Shown one piece after another: positions 1-6,360 of a stretch of DNA of 6,464 bases. The translations under genes and the position numbers were made by a program. Below the pieces are notes generated by a model. The model did not search any database. It worked only from the letters and a program-made list of their open reading frames with translations, and was not told the origin of the DNA. The stretch's first letter is position 1, and every line of letters begins with the position of its first letter. The DNA lies in assembly GCA_937957845.1 (NCBI GenBank), contig CALGOD010000855.1, positions 1 through 6,464 on the forward strand, given 5' to 3'. Source of the stretch: an uncultured Nocardiopsis sp. (GTDB lineage Bacteria > Actinomycetota > Actinomycetes > Streptosporangiales > Streptosporangiaceae).

Positions 1-102
1 TGGGCCATCGAGGGCGTCCCGGCCTTCTTCAGGTGTTGATCTCGACCATCCACACCTATGTCGGGGGCCCTCTCTTGCTGTCACATCACTGCCGGGCTGT
101 TC
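1..102. other. Unassigned left edge
   Basis: No gene can be supported here. A short open stretch on the + strand (bases 1-39, reading ...AIEGVPAFFRC then TGA) could be the tail of a gene entering from outside, but 12 residues are too few to identify. On the - strand a reading of about 17 residues runs off the left edge with no convincing ribosome binding site. Confidence 0.3.
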
Positions 103-119
103 CTGACCTCTGTGGTCAG
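103..119 (-). terminator. Small hairpin after the 453-aa gene
   Basis: CTGACC and GGTCAG form a perfect 6-bp stem around a 5-nt loop, beginning 5 bases beyond the TAG stop of the leftward gene. There is no U-tract, so this is a weak terminator candidate supported mainly by its position. Confidence 0.35.
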
Positions 120-124
120 TACAC

Positions 125-1486
125 CTAAACGACGGCTCGGGGTGCCACCGCGGACTGGTGCAGGCAGGCGATCGCGAACGCCCGGCCCGCCGGTGTCAGT
201 TCCCGATGTCCGGCGCCGTCGTCCTCGCCGAGCAGGCCCAGGGCCTCCAACAGCCAGCTCACCGCCATCACCAGTGCGCGTACCTGGTCCGAGGCGGCCT
301 CCGCGGTCCGTCGATGTGAGGCGGCGTGCCGTCCCGCGGCCACCGGCGGCTCCACCGGGACCCACCCCGACTCGGTCAACGTCCGCTCGGCCGTCTCCAC
401 GTCGGACTCGCCGCGCCGCGCGTGTGACCCCGTGCCCTGAGGGGAGCGGGTCAGCAGCATCCCCAACAGCGTCTCCGCGGCCGCCTGCTCCAGACCGCCG
501 GTGCGGCACAGGGTCTCGGCGGCCGCCTGCCACAGCGCCTCGGGGTCCTCCCTCAGTTGGCGTCCCCGCCGGGTCAGCACCAGGCGGCGTCCCGCCCGAC
601 GCACGGCCCGCATCCCGCGCAGTGTCTGGTGCAGTGCGATCAACTGGGTGGCGTCGGTCTCGCTGCGTGGAGGCGCGGGCGAGGTCCGCCAGGCGAAGTC
701 CTCGCACATCTGTCGCACCACGCTCGGCGAGATGTAGCCGATCTGGGTGAGCGCGATGCCGTCCGCGGCCAGGTCCAGCAGACGTTGCAGGGGCGCCATC
801 ACCGACTCCGCGTCGCGCGGCACGTCCGAACCCGCGATGATCTGGCCCACCAACGGCCAGAGGCGTTGGCGGTGCGGGTGCGCGGACGAGCTCAGCCAGG
901 CCCGGACCCGTTCCTCGCGTATGCGGTCCAGGTGGCTCAGCCCTCGGTCGTCCGGCTGGGTGAGGAAGGAACGGGCGAAACGCTCCTGGGCGGGGCGCCA
1001 GCCGCGCTTTCCCGGACGCACGTCACCCAGGAGGATCGCCAGCTCCAGAGCGGAGGCGGTCTCGCGGCGGGCCCGGATCTCCGCGTCGCCGACCGCCGTT
1101 CCCCAGGTCAGCTCGGGCAGGTCCGGCGGTTCCACCCCCGACTCCCACATGAGTCGCTCGTACATGGCCAGTCCGGCCGCGTGGTCCTCGGCGTAGACGG
1201 TGAGCAGGGTCATCGTCTCCGGAGACGAGCAGATCTGTGCGTATCGGTACAGCTGGAGGAGGGAGAAGAGGGAGCTGAGGGCCCGAGCCGCGAACAGCCG
1301 GTCATCGGTGGAGTTCTGGAAGCGGACCGGGAGCTCGAACCAGCAGAATCGCTGAACGGCGTGCTGGTTCAGTTTTTCGAGCTCCTGCCCCGGTGCCAGA
1401 GTGTCCAACGCCGACCGGGCCACGTCGGCGGCCCGCTCGTCCCGTCGGGCCAACTCGGCGAGGGCGGACGCTACGGCTTCGCGCAT
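125..1486 (-). CDS. Uncharacterised actinobacterial protein with winged-helix-like segment
   Basis: I do not recognise a named family. The protein is 453 residues, soluble, without signal peptide or membrane segment. It is rich in Leu, Ala, Arg and Glu and looks mostly helical. Residues about 244-310 (LTQIGYISPSVVR, then a helical stretch, then RRAGRRLVLTRRGRQL followed by DPEALW) read like a helix-turn-helix plus wing. I recall this 'LT..GY..P..VR ... L.LTRRGR.L..DP..LW' pattern from other actinobacterial hypothetical proteins. A second LTPAGRAF motif near the C-terminus (about 430-437) echoes it, suggesting two such modules. Residues about 350-400 are a variable, low-complexity linker. The ATG at 1486 is preferred because GGTGA and GGAGG lie 8-15 bases upstream; a GTG at 1501 would add five residues. 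Its ORF is long and its codon bias is typical of the window, so it is real. A nucleic-acid-binding or regulatory role is inference only. Confidence 0.75.
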   Translation of the reverse strand: MREAVASALAELARRDERAADVARSALDTLAPGQELEKLNQHAVQRFCWFELPVRFQNSTDDRLFAARALSSLFSLLQLYRYAQICSSPETMTLLTVYAEDHAAGLAMYERLMWESGVEPPDLPELTWGTAVGDAEIRARRETASALELAILLGDVRPGKRGWRPAQERFARSFLTQPDDRGLSHLDRIREERVRAWLSSSAHPHRQRLWPLVGQIIAGSDVPRDAESVMAPLQRLLDLAADGIALTQIGYISPSVVRQMCEDFAWRTSPAPPRSETDATQLIALHQTLRGMRAVRRAGRRLVLTRRGRQLREDPEALWQAAAETLCRTGGLEQAAAETLLGMLLTRSPQGTGSHARRGESDVETAERTLTESGWVPVEPPVAAGRHAASHRRTAEAASDQVRALVMAVSWLLEALGLLGEDDGAGHRELTPAGRAFAIACLHQSAVAPRAVV

Positions 1487-1657
1487 GTGGGCGCTCACCA
1501 CCTCCCCGCGTACCGGGCGCCCGTTCTCCGCGTGGGTGTTCGTCGGGGGCGCGATGCTCTTGGGTTCGTCCCGACGGGCCGTGAGGGCCCGCGTGGGGAC
1601 TCGTGCCTCTCCTACCCCGCCCGGGGCGAAGAATGCCTCTGGTCAGGCGCGGTGTGC

Positions 1658-1677
1658 GTGCCGCCCACGGGCGGCAC
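1658..1677 (-). terminator. Perfect inverted repeat after the SH3-like gene
   Basis: GTGCCGCCC and GGGCGGCAC are perfect 9-bp arms separated by 2 bases (8 bp with a 4-nt loop in practice). The hairpin lies 27 bases beyond the stop of the leftward SH3-like gene and upstream of the 453-aa gene. There is no U-tract. U-less GC-rich hairpins are common as terminators in actinomycetes, so it may separate the two genes. An operator palindrome for the downstream gene is the alternative. Confidence 0.45.
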
Positions 1678-1704
1678 CCGCGCCGCGATCGCAGGTCCGG
1701 AGGG

Positions 1705-1962
1705 TCAGGGCGCCTGTGGAGGGCGCCCGCCACGACGGCGTGGGGGGACAGGGGGGACGACACGACTCGCGGCGATGGTCGACTCCTCCACCTTCGTGGT
1801 GGAGCCGTCCCGTCGGCGCACGGTGAGGACACCGTCGGCCCAGGACTCGACGACACCGACGATATCGGTGAACCCGCCTCCGGGGAGGCGGATTCGCACA
1901 GAAACCCTGTGGCCCACGTCCTTCGGGGAGATCCGATGGACCAGGCGTCCCCTGATGTGCAT
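1705..1962 (-). CDS. Stand-alone SH3-like domain protein (N-terminal domain of Rv0428c-type GNATs)
   Basis: This is an 85-residue protein. Residues 8-70 (ISPKDVGHRVSVRIRLPGG, then DIVGVVESWADGVLTVRRRDG and VEESTIAASRVVPP) match my memory of the beta-rich, SH3-like domain that precedes the acetyltransferase domain in actinobacterial Rv0428c-type GNAT proteins. In those, the VVPP.P..RRRG linker leads directly into the GNAT domain. Here the linker is present (VVPPVPPRRRGGRPPQAP) and is followed at once by TGA; the remaining 200 bases before the next gene encode no acetyltransferase signature in any frame I read. It is therefore either a genuine single-domain protein or the stump of a larger gene. 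The ATG at 1962 has GGGGGG 8 bases upstream, and a candidate promoter lies further upstream. It is divergent from fdxA. Its function is unknown; without the GNAT domain it cannot be an acetyltransferase. Confidence 0.7.
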   Translation of the reverse strand: MHIRGRLVHRISPKDVGHRVSVRIRLPGGGFTDIVGVVESWADGVLTVRRRDGSTTKVEESTIAASRVVPPVPPRRRGGRPPQAP

Positions 1963-2004
1963 GGAAGCGACCCCCCGAGTGTGCGCTACTCGTCTTCGGC
2001 AGCC

Positions 2005-2031
2005 ATACTAGGAGTACGAGATCTGTGCCAA
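2005..2031 (-). promoter_or_regulatory. Candidate promoter for the SH3-like gene
   Basis: On the - strand TTGGCA (2026-2031) is followed 15 bases later by TAGTAT (2005-2010), or 18 bases later by TATGGC (2002-2007). This is the most AT-rich patch of the intergenic region and would start a transcript 30-40 bases before the ATG at 1962. The 15-base spacing of the better -10 is shorter than ideal. I found no equally good promoter for fdxA on the + strand. Confidence 0.4.
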
Positions 2032-2050
2032 TTGCTTGCAGGGCCCGTGA

Positions 2051-2125
2051 GCGGGGCGGAGCGCCCGCACGCCATCCCCGCCCGGGGCCTCTGAAAAGTC
2101 CCCGCCTCTCCGCGGAAGCGGGGAC
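2051..2125 (+). promoter_or_regulatory. Structured leader of fdxA (three inverted repeats)
   Basis: Three inverted repeats lie in series before fdxA. The first is GCGGGGCG with CGCCCGC (2051-2068), with one bulge. The second is CCCCG with CGGGG (2076-2087). The third is a perfect 8-bp stem, GTCCCCGC with GCGGGGAC (2098-2105 and 2118-2125, 12-nt loop), ending 5 bases before the AAGGAG ribosome binding site (2131-2136). The last stem is preceded on the + strand by AAAA, so on the - strand it reads as a hairpin followed by UUUU, like a terminator for antisense transcripts. Function is unproven. Confidence 0.4.
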
Positions 2126-2142
2126 GAGACAAGGAGTACGAC

Positions 2143-2463
2143 GTGACCTACGTCATCGCGCAGCCCTGTGTTGATGTGCTGGACAAGGCTTGCATTGACG
2201 AGTGCCCCGTGGACTGCATCTACGAGGGCGAGCGCATGCTCTATATCCACCCGGACGAGTGCGTTGACTGCGGTGCGTGTGAGCCGGTCTGCCCTGTGGA
2301 GGCCATCTACTACGAGGACGACCTTCCCGAGCAGTGGTCGGACTTCTACAAGGCCAACGTCGAGTTCTTCGACGATCTGGGCTCTCCTGGAGGAGCCTCC
2401 AAGGTCGGCAAGATCGACCGTGACCACCCGATCGTGGCCAAGCTGCCGCCACAGGCCGAGTAA
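2143..2463 (+). CDS. fdxA: Seven-iron ferredoxin FdxA ([3Fe-4S][4Fe-4S])
   Basis: This is a small cytoplasmic electron carrier of 106 residues, the usual length for the family. Cysteine spacing follows the Azotobacter FdI pattern. C21, C40, C43 and C46 should bind the [4Fe-4S] cluster; C9, C17 and C50 should bind the [3Fe-4S] cluster; C25 is the conserved extra cysteine. The CxxCxxxCP motif is at 40-51 (CVDCGACEPVCP). The C-terminal part (EDDLPEQWSDFYKANVEFF and GKIDRDHP) is characteristic of actinobacterial FdxA. The GTG start is set by AAGGAG six bases upstream. The gene lies immediately before dapC. The same pairing is known in Mycobacterium tuberculosis (Rv1177 fdxC and Rv1178 dapC), so the neighbourhood is conserved although ferredoxin has no known part in the DapC reaction. 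A hairpin and a strong terminator follow the stop. Electron partners cannot be told from the sequence. Confidence 0.96.
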   Translation: MTYVIAQPCVDVLDKACIDECPVDCIYEGERMLYIHPDECVDCGACEPVCPVEAIYYEDDLPEQWSDFYKANVEFFDDLGSPGGASKVGKIDRDHPIVAKLPPQAE

Positions 2464-2480
2464 CCCGGCTGTGCGCCGGG
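2464..2480 (+). repeat. Hairpin directly after the fdxA stop
   Basis: CCCGGC and GCCGGG form a perfect 6-bp stem with a 5-nt loop starting one base after the TAA of fdxA. It may protect the mRNA 3' end or assist termination. The stronger terminator lies about 75 bases downstream. Confidence 0.35.
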
Positions 2481-2553
2481 TGTGACCCGGCCCCGCACCG
2501 CGGCGGGCGGCGCATCCCCGTGGCGCAGAGGGTGCGCGCCCGTTCCGTGACCT

Positions 2554-2591
2554 GTCGCGCCGATTCCGCCGGGCGGAGTCGGCGCGACTTT
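2554..2591 (+). terminator. Strong terminator-like hairpin between fdxA and dapC
   Basis: The outer arms GTCGCGCCGA (2554-2563) and TCGGCGCGAC (2579-2588) pair perfectly over 10 bp. A T-G wobble and an inner TCCGCC/GGCGGA stem extend this to about 17 bp with a tiny loop. TTT follows at 2589-2591. It ends 36 bases before the dapC ATG and lies inside the longest possible dapC reading frame (from a GTG at 2520), which argues that translation of dapC does not begin upstream. It probably ends fdxA transcripts, or works as a partial terminator that lowers dapC expression. Confidence 0.7.
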
Positions 2592-2627
2592 CGTGAGAAC
2601 AGCTCGAACTGGATGGAGTGTGCACCG

Positions 2628-3734
2628 ATGGCCGAACGGCGACCCGTGGCCGACAGGCTCCCGGCCTTTCCGTGGGATCGGCTGGCGCCGTACAAGCAGA
2701 AGGCCGCCGCGCACACCGACGGTATCGTCGATCTCTCCGTCGGTACCCCGGTCGACCCGGTCCCGACGGTCGTGCGCAGGGCCCTGGCCGACGCGGCCGA
2801 CGCCCCCGGGTACCCCCTGACGTGGGGGACTCCGAAGCTGCGCGCGTCCATCCAGGGGTGGCTGGAACGCCGGCACGGCGTACACGTGACCGAGGGGGCC
2901 GTTCTGCCCACCGTGGGTTCCAAGGAACTCGTGGCCTGGTTGCCCACCCTTCTCGGGCTGGGGGACGGGGACAGGGTCGTCCATCCCGAACTGGCCTATC
3001 CGACCTACGACGTCGGTGCCCGTATCGCCGGGGCGACCCCGGTGGCCTCCGACGGACTGGCGGCCCTCGGTCCCGCGTCGGTGGGACTGGTGTGGGTGAA
3101 CTCGCCGAGCAACCCGACCGGGCGTGTTCTGGGTGTTCCACACCTGCGCAAGGTCGTGCAGTGGGCACGTGAGCGCGGCGCGATCGTGGCCTCCGACGAG
3201 TGCTACCTCGACCTGGGCTGGGACGGCGACGAACCGGTGTCCATCCTGCACCCGGACGTGTGCGACGGCTCTCACGAGAACCTGCTGGCCGTGCACTCGT
3301 TGTCCAAGCGTTCCAACCTGGCCGGGTACCGCGCCGCCTTCGTGGCGGGCGACCCCGCGCTGGTCCAGGAGCTGTTGGAGGTGCGCAAGCACGCCGGAAT
3401 GATCGTTCCCGCTCCGGTTCAGGCGGCCATGGGCGCGGCCCTGGACGACGACGCGCACGCCGACGAGCAGAAGGAGCGCTACCGGTCCCGCCGAGCACGG
3501 CTCCGCGAGGCCTTCGAGGGCGCCGGGTGGAGCGTCGAGCACTCCGAGGCCGGTCTCTACCTGTGGGCCCGCCACCCCGACCACGACGCCTGGGGCGCCG
3601 TCGCCCACCTCGCCGAGCGCGGAGTCCTGGTCGCCCCCGGGGACTTCTACGGGATCGCGGGCGCGGGTCACGTGCGGGTGGCCTTCACCGCGAACGACGA
3701 GCGTGTACAGGCCACGGTCGAGCGCCTGGGCTGA
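2628..3734 (+). CDS. dapC: N-succinyldiaminopimelate aminotransferase DapC
   Basis: This is a cytoplasmic PLP-dependent class I/II (fold type I) aminotransferase. In the succinylase branch of mDAP/lysine synthesis it converts N-succinyl-2-amino-6-ketopimelate plus glutamate to N-succinyl-LL-DAP. With the start at 2628 it has 368 residues, normal for actinobacterial DapC. The Schiff-base lysine is K227 in HSLSKRSNLAGYR. N162 lies in NSPSNPTG, D190 and Y193 in SDECYLD contact PLP, and R350 in HVRVAF is the substrate-carboxylate arginine. The N-terminus (LPAFPWDRLAPYK, then DLSVGTPVDPVP) is typical of this subgroup. The ATG at 2628 has GGAG nine bases upstream. An ATG at 2613 or GTG at 2520 would add 5 or 36 residues, and the longest version would run through the terminator hairpin. 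fdxA precedes it, and a convergent gene follows after 33 bases. Other aminotransferase specificities cannot be excluded by motif alone, but nearby dapD and dapE support DapC. Confidence 0.93.
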   Translation: MAERRPVADRLPAFPWDRLAPYKQKAAAHTDGIVDLSVGTPVDPVPTVVRRALADAADAPGYPLTWGTPKLRASIQGWLERRHGVHVTEGAVLPTVGSKELVAWLPTLLGLGDGDRVVHPELAYPTYDVGARIAGATPVASDGLAALGPASVGLVWVNSPSNPTGRVLGVPHLRKVVQWARERGAIVASDECYLDLGWDGDEPVSILHPDVCDGSHENLLAVHSLSKRSNLAGYRAAFVAGDPALVQELLEVRKHAGMIVPAPVQAAMGAALDDDAHADEQKERYRSRRARLREAFEGAGWSVEHSEAGLYLWARHPDHDAWGAVAHLAERGVLVAPGDFYGIAGAGHVRVAFTANDERVQATVERLG

Positions 3735-3767
3735 GTCCGGTGTCGCGGTCGGCCTGAGCCGGTCTTC

Positions 3768-4742
3768 CTAGTGGAAGAGGACGCCCTCCCCGGTGGAGGA
3801 GTCCTCGGCCGTGCCCCAGGCCTCGGCGCCGTCCACACCGTCCGAAGCGCGCCACTGCCGACCGTCGTAGGTCACGGTCGTCAATCCGTACTCCTCGGCG
3901 TGCGCCACCGCCCACAGGGCCATCGCCCACCCCAGGTCCCCCGTCCGGGGTCGGGAGGGGTCGGCTTCGGGAAGTTCCTCCGGAGGGATGCCGAACACAC
4001 GGGCCATCTCCTCCCGGGCGCCCTCGACGTCCGCCTCGCCCGCCCGCATCGCCTCCACGGTCTCGGCGTCGTACCAGCAGGTCAGGGCCGGCCCCCGGGA
4101 ACCGGTGAGGACCTCGGTCATCCGCTCCGACAGCGGTTCGTGCTGGTCGTAGGCGTAGCCGTCCGCGCTGCGCTGCACCGCCTGGGCCGCCTCGAAGACC
4201 GGGATGTCCTCCCAGCCGTCGACCTCCACCAGCTCGTCGTAGAAGGAGGCACTGGAGAACACCGGGTCGAGGATCTCCTCCGGTTCCCCCCACTCCTGCG
4301 ACGGCCTCTGCTGGAACAGACCCAGGGAGTCCCGGTCGCCGTATTCCACGTTGTAGAACGCCGACTCCTGCCACACCGTCGCGTAGGCGACCGTCACCGC
4401 CTCCGGCGGCAGGTCCCGGCTGAACGCCACCCCGCCCACGGTCGTCGCGCTCTCGGCCTGGGGACCCTCCATCGGGTACCTGCCGTCGGACATCTCCAGG
4501 CGGCAGCCCGGTTCGGGCGCGGAGGTGGTGTCGAGCGGGTCGAACGTGGTCAGCACGTAGTACGCCCCCGCGACGAGCAGACCGCACACGAGGGTCAGGA
4601 TGAGCAGGATCTTGACGAAGGCGGAGAACCTTCGACGCTTACTGGGCACAGGCGAACCAAGGGTCGGTGACGTGTTCGGTGCGCTGCCCGGGGAGGTGGG
4701 GACTCCCGCAGCGCGTTGAAGGCGCCCGGCGGCGCCGTACAC
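3768..4742 (-). CDS. Single-pass membrane protein with lytic-transglycosylase-like motif
   Basis: This protein has up to 324 residues. A Pro/Ser-rich N-terminus and a KRRR cluster precede one hydrophobic membrane segment (about 43-66), placing the rest outside the cytoplasm. The conserved core is VAYATVWQESAFYNVEYGDRDS followed by LGLFQQRPSQEWG (about 117-152). ES at 126-127 followed by GLFQ resembles the catalytic Glu and GLMQ motif of goose-lysozyme-like/lytic transglycosylases, so E126 is the likely acid if it is active. C80 and C222 may form an extracytoplasmic disulfide. I recall this actinobacterial family being labelled only 'hypothetical' or, misleadingly, 'heavy metal transporter'; I see no transporter features. 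The GTG at 4742 has GGGGTGA upstream, but a good -10 (TACAAT) lies so close that a transcript from it would begin after that codon. GTG at 4649 (VPSKRRRF, 293 residues) is then an alternative. The gene is convergent with dapC and divergent from dapD. Peptidoglycan cleavage is inference. Confidence 0.82.
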   Translation of the reverse strand: MYGAAGRLQRAAGVPTSPGSAPNTSPTLGSPVPSKRRRFSAFVKILLILTLVCGLLVAGAYYVLTTFDPLDTTSAPEPGCRLEMSDGRYPMEGPQAESATTVGGVAFSRDLPPEAVTVAYATVWQESAFYNVEYGDRDSLGLFQQRPSQEWGEPEEILDPVFSSASFYDELVEVDGWEDIPVFEAAQAVQRSADGYAYDQHEPLSERMTEVLTGSRGPALTCWYDAETVEAMRAGEADVEGAREEMARVFGIPPEELPEADPSRPRTGDLGWAMALWAVAHAEEYGLTTVTYDGRQWRASDGVDGAEAWGTAEDSSTGEGVLFH

Positions 4743-4744
4743 GA

Positions 4745-4773
4745 ATTGTAGTCACCCCTACGAAAAGCGACAG
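4745..4773 (-). promoter_or_regulatory. Candidate promoter for the membrane protein gene
   Basis: TACAAT on the - strand (4745-4750) is a near-consensus -10, striking in such GC-rich DNA. A weak -35, CTGTCG (4768-4773), lies 17 bases upstream. It would start transcription near 4738, which conflicts with the GTG start at 4742 and favours a start further inside the gene, or means another promoter is used. Confidence 0.45.
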
Positions 4774-4834
4774 CACGCCCGCGAGGAGGAGGTCCACACG
4801 GGGCGGTGGTGGCGGCGCACCCGTCACGAGCGAC

Positions 4835-4840
4835 TAACGT
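4835..4840 (+). promoter_or_regulatory. -10 element of dapD, probably leaderless
   Basis: TAACGT fits the actinobacterial TANNNT -10 pattern and lies 8 bases before the dapD ATG at 4849. No ribosome binding site is present between them or just upstream. This arrangement is typical of leaderless transcripts, in which the mRNA begins at or next to the start codon. No good -35 is visible. Confidence 0.5.
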
Positions 4841-4848
4841 GGGTGCAC

Positions 4849-5685
<837 letters not shown>

Positions 5686-5701
5686 CGGACACGTCGGAGA
5701 A

Positions 5702-5736
5702 CTCGGGGCTCCCCCTCGTACAGGGGGAGCCCCGAG
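5702..5736 (+). terminator. dapD terminator, perfect 15-bp hairpin
   Basis: CTCGGGGCTCCCCCT (5702-5716) and AGGGGGAGCCCCGAG (5722-5736) pair without mismatch around a CGTAC loop, starting 17 bases after the dapD stop. There is no U-tract. Such very stable U-less hairpins are a common actinomycete terminator form. It separates dapD from dapE. Confidence 0.85.
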
Positions 5737-5742
5737 GCGCTC

Positions 5743-5748
5743 TAAGGT
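5743..5748 (+). promoter_or_regulatory. Candidate -10 for dapE
   Basis: TAAGGT, a common actinomycete -10 form, sits just after the dapD terminator and would give a leader of about 75 nt before the dapE ATG. The -35 region would fall within the terminator arm and shows no consensus. Confidence 0.35.
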
Positions 5749-5752
5749 GGTC

Positions 5753-5815
5753 TGCGCGCGCAGTCACGCGTATGCGCGCACCCCCGTAGGTGCGCGCGGA
5801 CCCACCGACCCACCG
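5753..5815 (+). promoter_or_regulatory. dapE leader with alternative stem-loops and an octamer repeat
   Basis: TGCGCGC occurs three times (5753, 5773, 5791). A 9-bp perfect stem with a 6-nt loop forms between GCGCGCACC (5774-5782) and GGTGCGCGC (5789-5797). The middle copy can instead pair with the first (7-8 bp), so the two structures exclude each other. Next comes a tandem octamer, ACCCACCG twice (5800-5815), then a weak GGGG ribosome binding site (5820-5823). This could be an attenuator-like leader or simply GC-rich noise. Confidence 0.35.
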
Positions 5816-5829
5816 AAACGGGGCGACAC

Positions 5830-6315
5830 ATGCTGGACCTGACCTCGGACGCCGCGACCCTGACCGCCTCCCTCGTGGACATCCGCTCCGAGAGCGGTGA
5901 CGAGAAGGTCCTCGCCGACGCGATCGAGAACGCCCTGTCCGGGCTCGGTCACCTGACCGTCACCCGCGACGGCGACGCCGTGGTCGCGCGCACCGACCTC
6001 GGACGTTCTCGCCGTGTCGTCATCGCGGGCCACATCGACACGGTCCCGATCGTCGACAACGTCCCCTCCCACGTGGCCGACGGTCGCCTGTACGGGTGCG
6101 GTACCTCCGACATGAAGGCCGGCGTCGCCGTCCAGCTCAGGCTCGCCGAGGCGGTTCCCGAACCGGTGCACGACGTCACCTACGTCTTCTACGACAACGA
6201 GGAGGTCGACGCCTCCCGCAACGGCCTCCTCCGCCTCTCCCGCACCCATCCCGAGTGGCTGGCCGGGGACTTCGCGATCCTCATGGAACCCACGGACGGC
6301 GTCATCGAGGGCTAA
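5830..6315 (+). CDS. dapE: Succinyl-diaminopimelate desuccinylase DapE, truncated (first 161 residues)
   Basis: DapE is a cytoplasmic di-zinc M20-family amidohydrolase that cleaves N-succinyl-LL-DAP to LL-DAP and succinate; family members are about 350-380 residues. Only the first 161 are here. H68 and D70 lie in GHIDTVP and D94 in GTSDMKAG. E124 (general base) and E125 lie in YDNEEVD, and E153 lies in LMEPTDG. These match five of the six metal-site positions (H67, D100, E134, E135 and E163 in the Haemophilus enzyme). The final zinc histidine, the dimerisation lid domain and the rest of the catalytic domain are missing. Family members continue EGGCQGT after VIEG; here GGC is followed directly by TAA and then by the terminator of a convergent gene. 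As written the product cannot be active. The break is either a genomic rearrangement or an assembly join. The ATG at 5830 has a weak GGGG site six bases upstream. Confidence 0.9.
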   Translation: MLDLTSDAATLTASLVDIRSESGDEKVLADAIENALSGLGHLTVTRDGDAVVARTDLGRSRRVVIAGHIDTVPIVDNVPSHVADGRLYGCGTSDMKAGVAVQLRLAEAVPEPVHDVTYVFYDNEEVDASRNGLLRLSRTHPEWLAGDFAILMEPTDGVIEG

Positions 6316-6319
6316 CGGC

Positions 6320-6352
6320 AAAAAAGTAGACGCCCCACACGGGGCGCCTACT
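6320..6352 (-). terminator. Intrinsic terminator of the cold-shock gene
   Basis: On the - strand a 12-bp stem (arms 6341-6352 and 6325-6336, one G-U wobble, GUGU loop) is followed by UUUUUU (bases 6320-6325). This is a textbook rho-independent terminator, 8 bases past the cold-shock stop. The dapE reading frame ends only 4 bases beyond the U-tract. Confidence 0.9.
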
Positions 6353-6360
6353 GCGAGTCC

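Noticed and set aside
1..15. Ten-base repeat CATCGAGGGC shared by 6-15 and the dapE break at 6303-6312
   Set aside because: It is tempting as a recombination joint, but the flanks share nothing further, the left copy encodes no dapE continuation, and a 10-mer match of a common GC-rich coding string is weak evidence.
1502..1704. Possible remnant of a GNAT domain after the SH3-like gene
   Set aside because: All three - strand frames were read. None shows the W.LR...GFTRRANS-like sequence expected after the linker, so I cannot claim a decayed remnant.
557..2011. Long open reading frame on the + strand opposite the 453-aa gene and the SH3-like gene
   Set aside because: It spans two oppositely oriented genes and their gap, has low-complexity Arg/Gly/Pro-rich composition, and arises from high-GC codon bias on the other strand.
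2008..3671. Long minus-strand open frames across fdxA and dapC
   Set aside because: They lie antisense to two clearly recognised conserved genes and their translations are Arg/Pro/Gly/His-rich without motifs, as expected for shadow frames.
3750..3761. Hairpin CGGC-CTGA-GCCG between the convergent dapC and membrane protein genes
   Set aside because: Only 4 bp of stem and no U-tract; too weak to call as a bidirectional terminator.
4639..4827. 62-residue minus-strand frame with a hydrophobic stretch (VDLLLAGVLSLFVGVTT)
   Set aside because: It overlaps the N-terminus of the membrane protein in another frame, has no ribosome binding site and continues into an Arg-rich nonsense tail. It covers the intergenic promoter region, and the hydrophobic run is short.
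5764..6321. 185-residue minus-strand frame opposite dapE
   Set aside because: It is antisense to the conserved DapE metal-site motifs and has Gly/Val/Asp-rich shadow composition with no recognisable domain.
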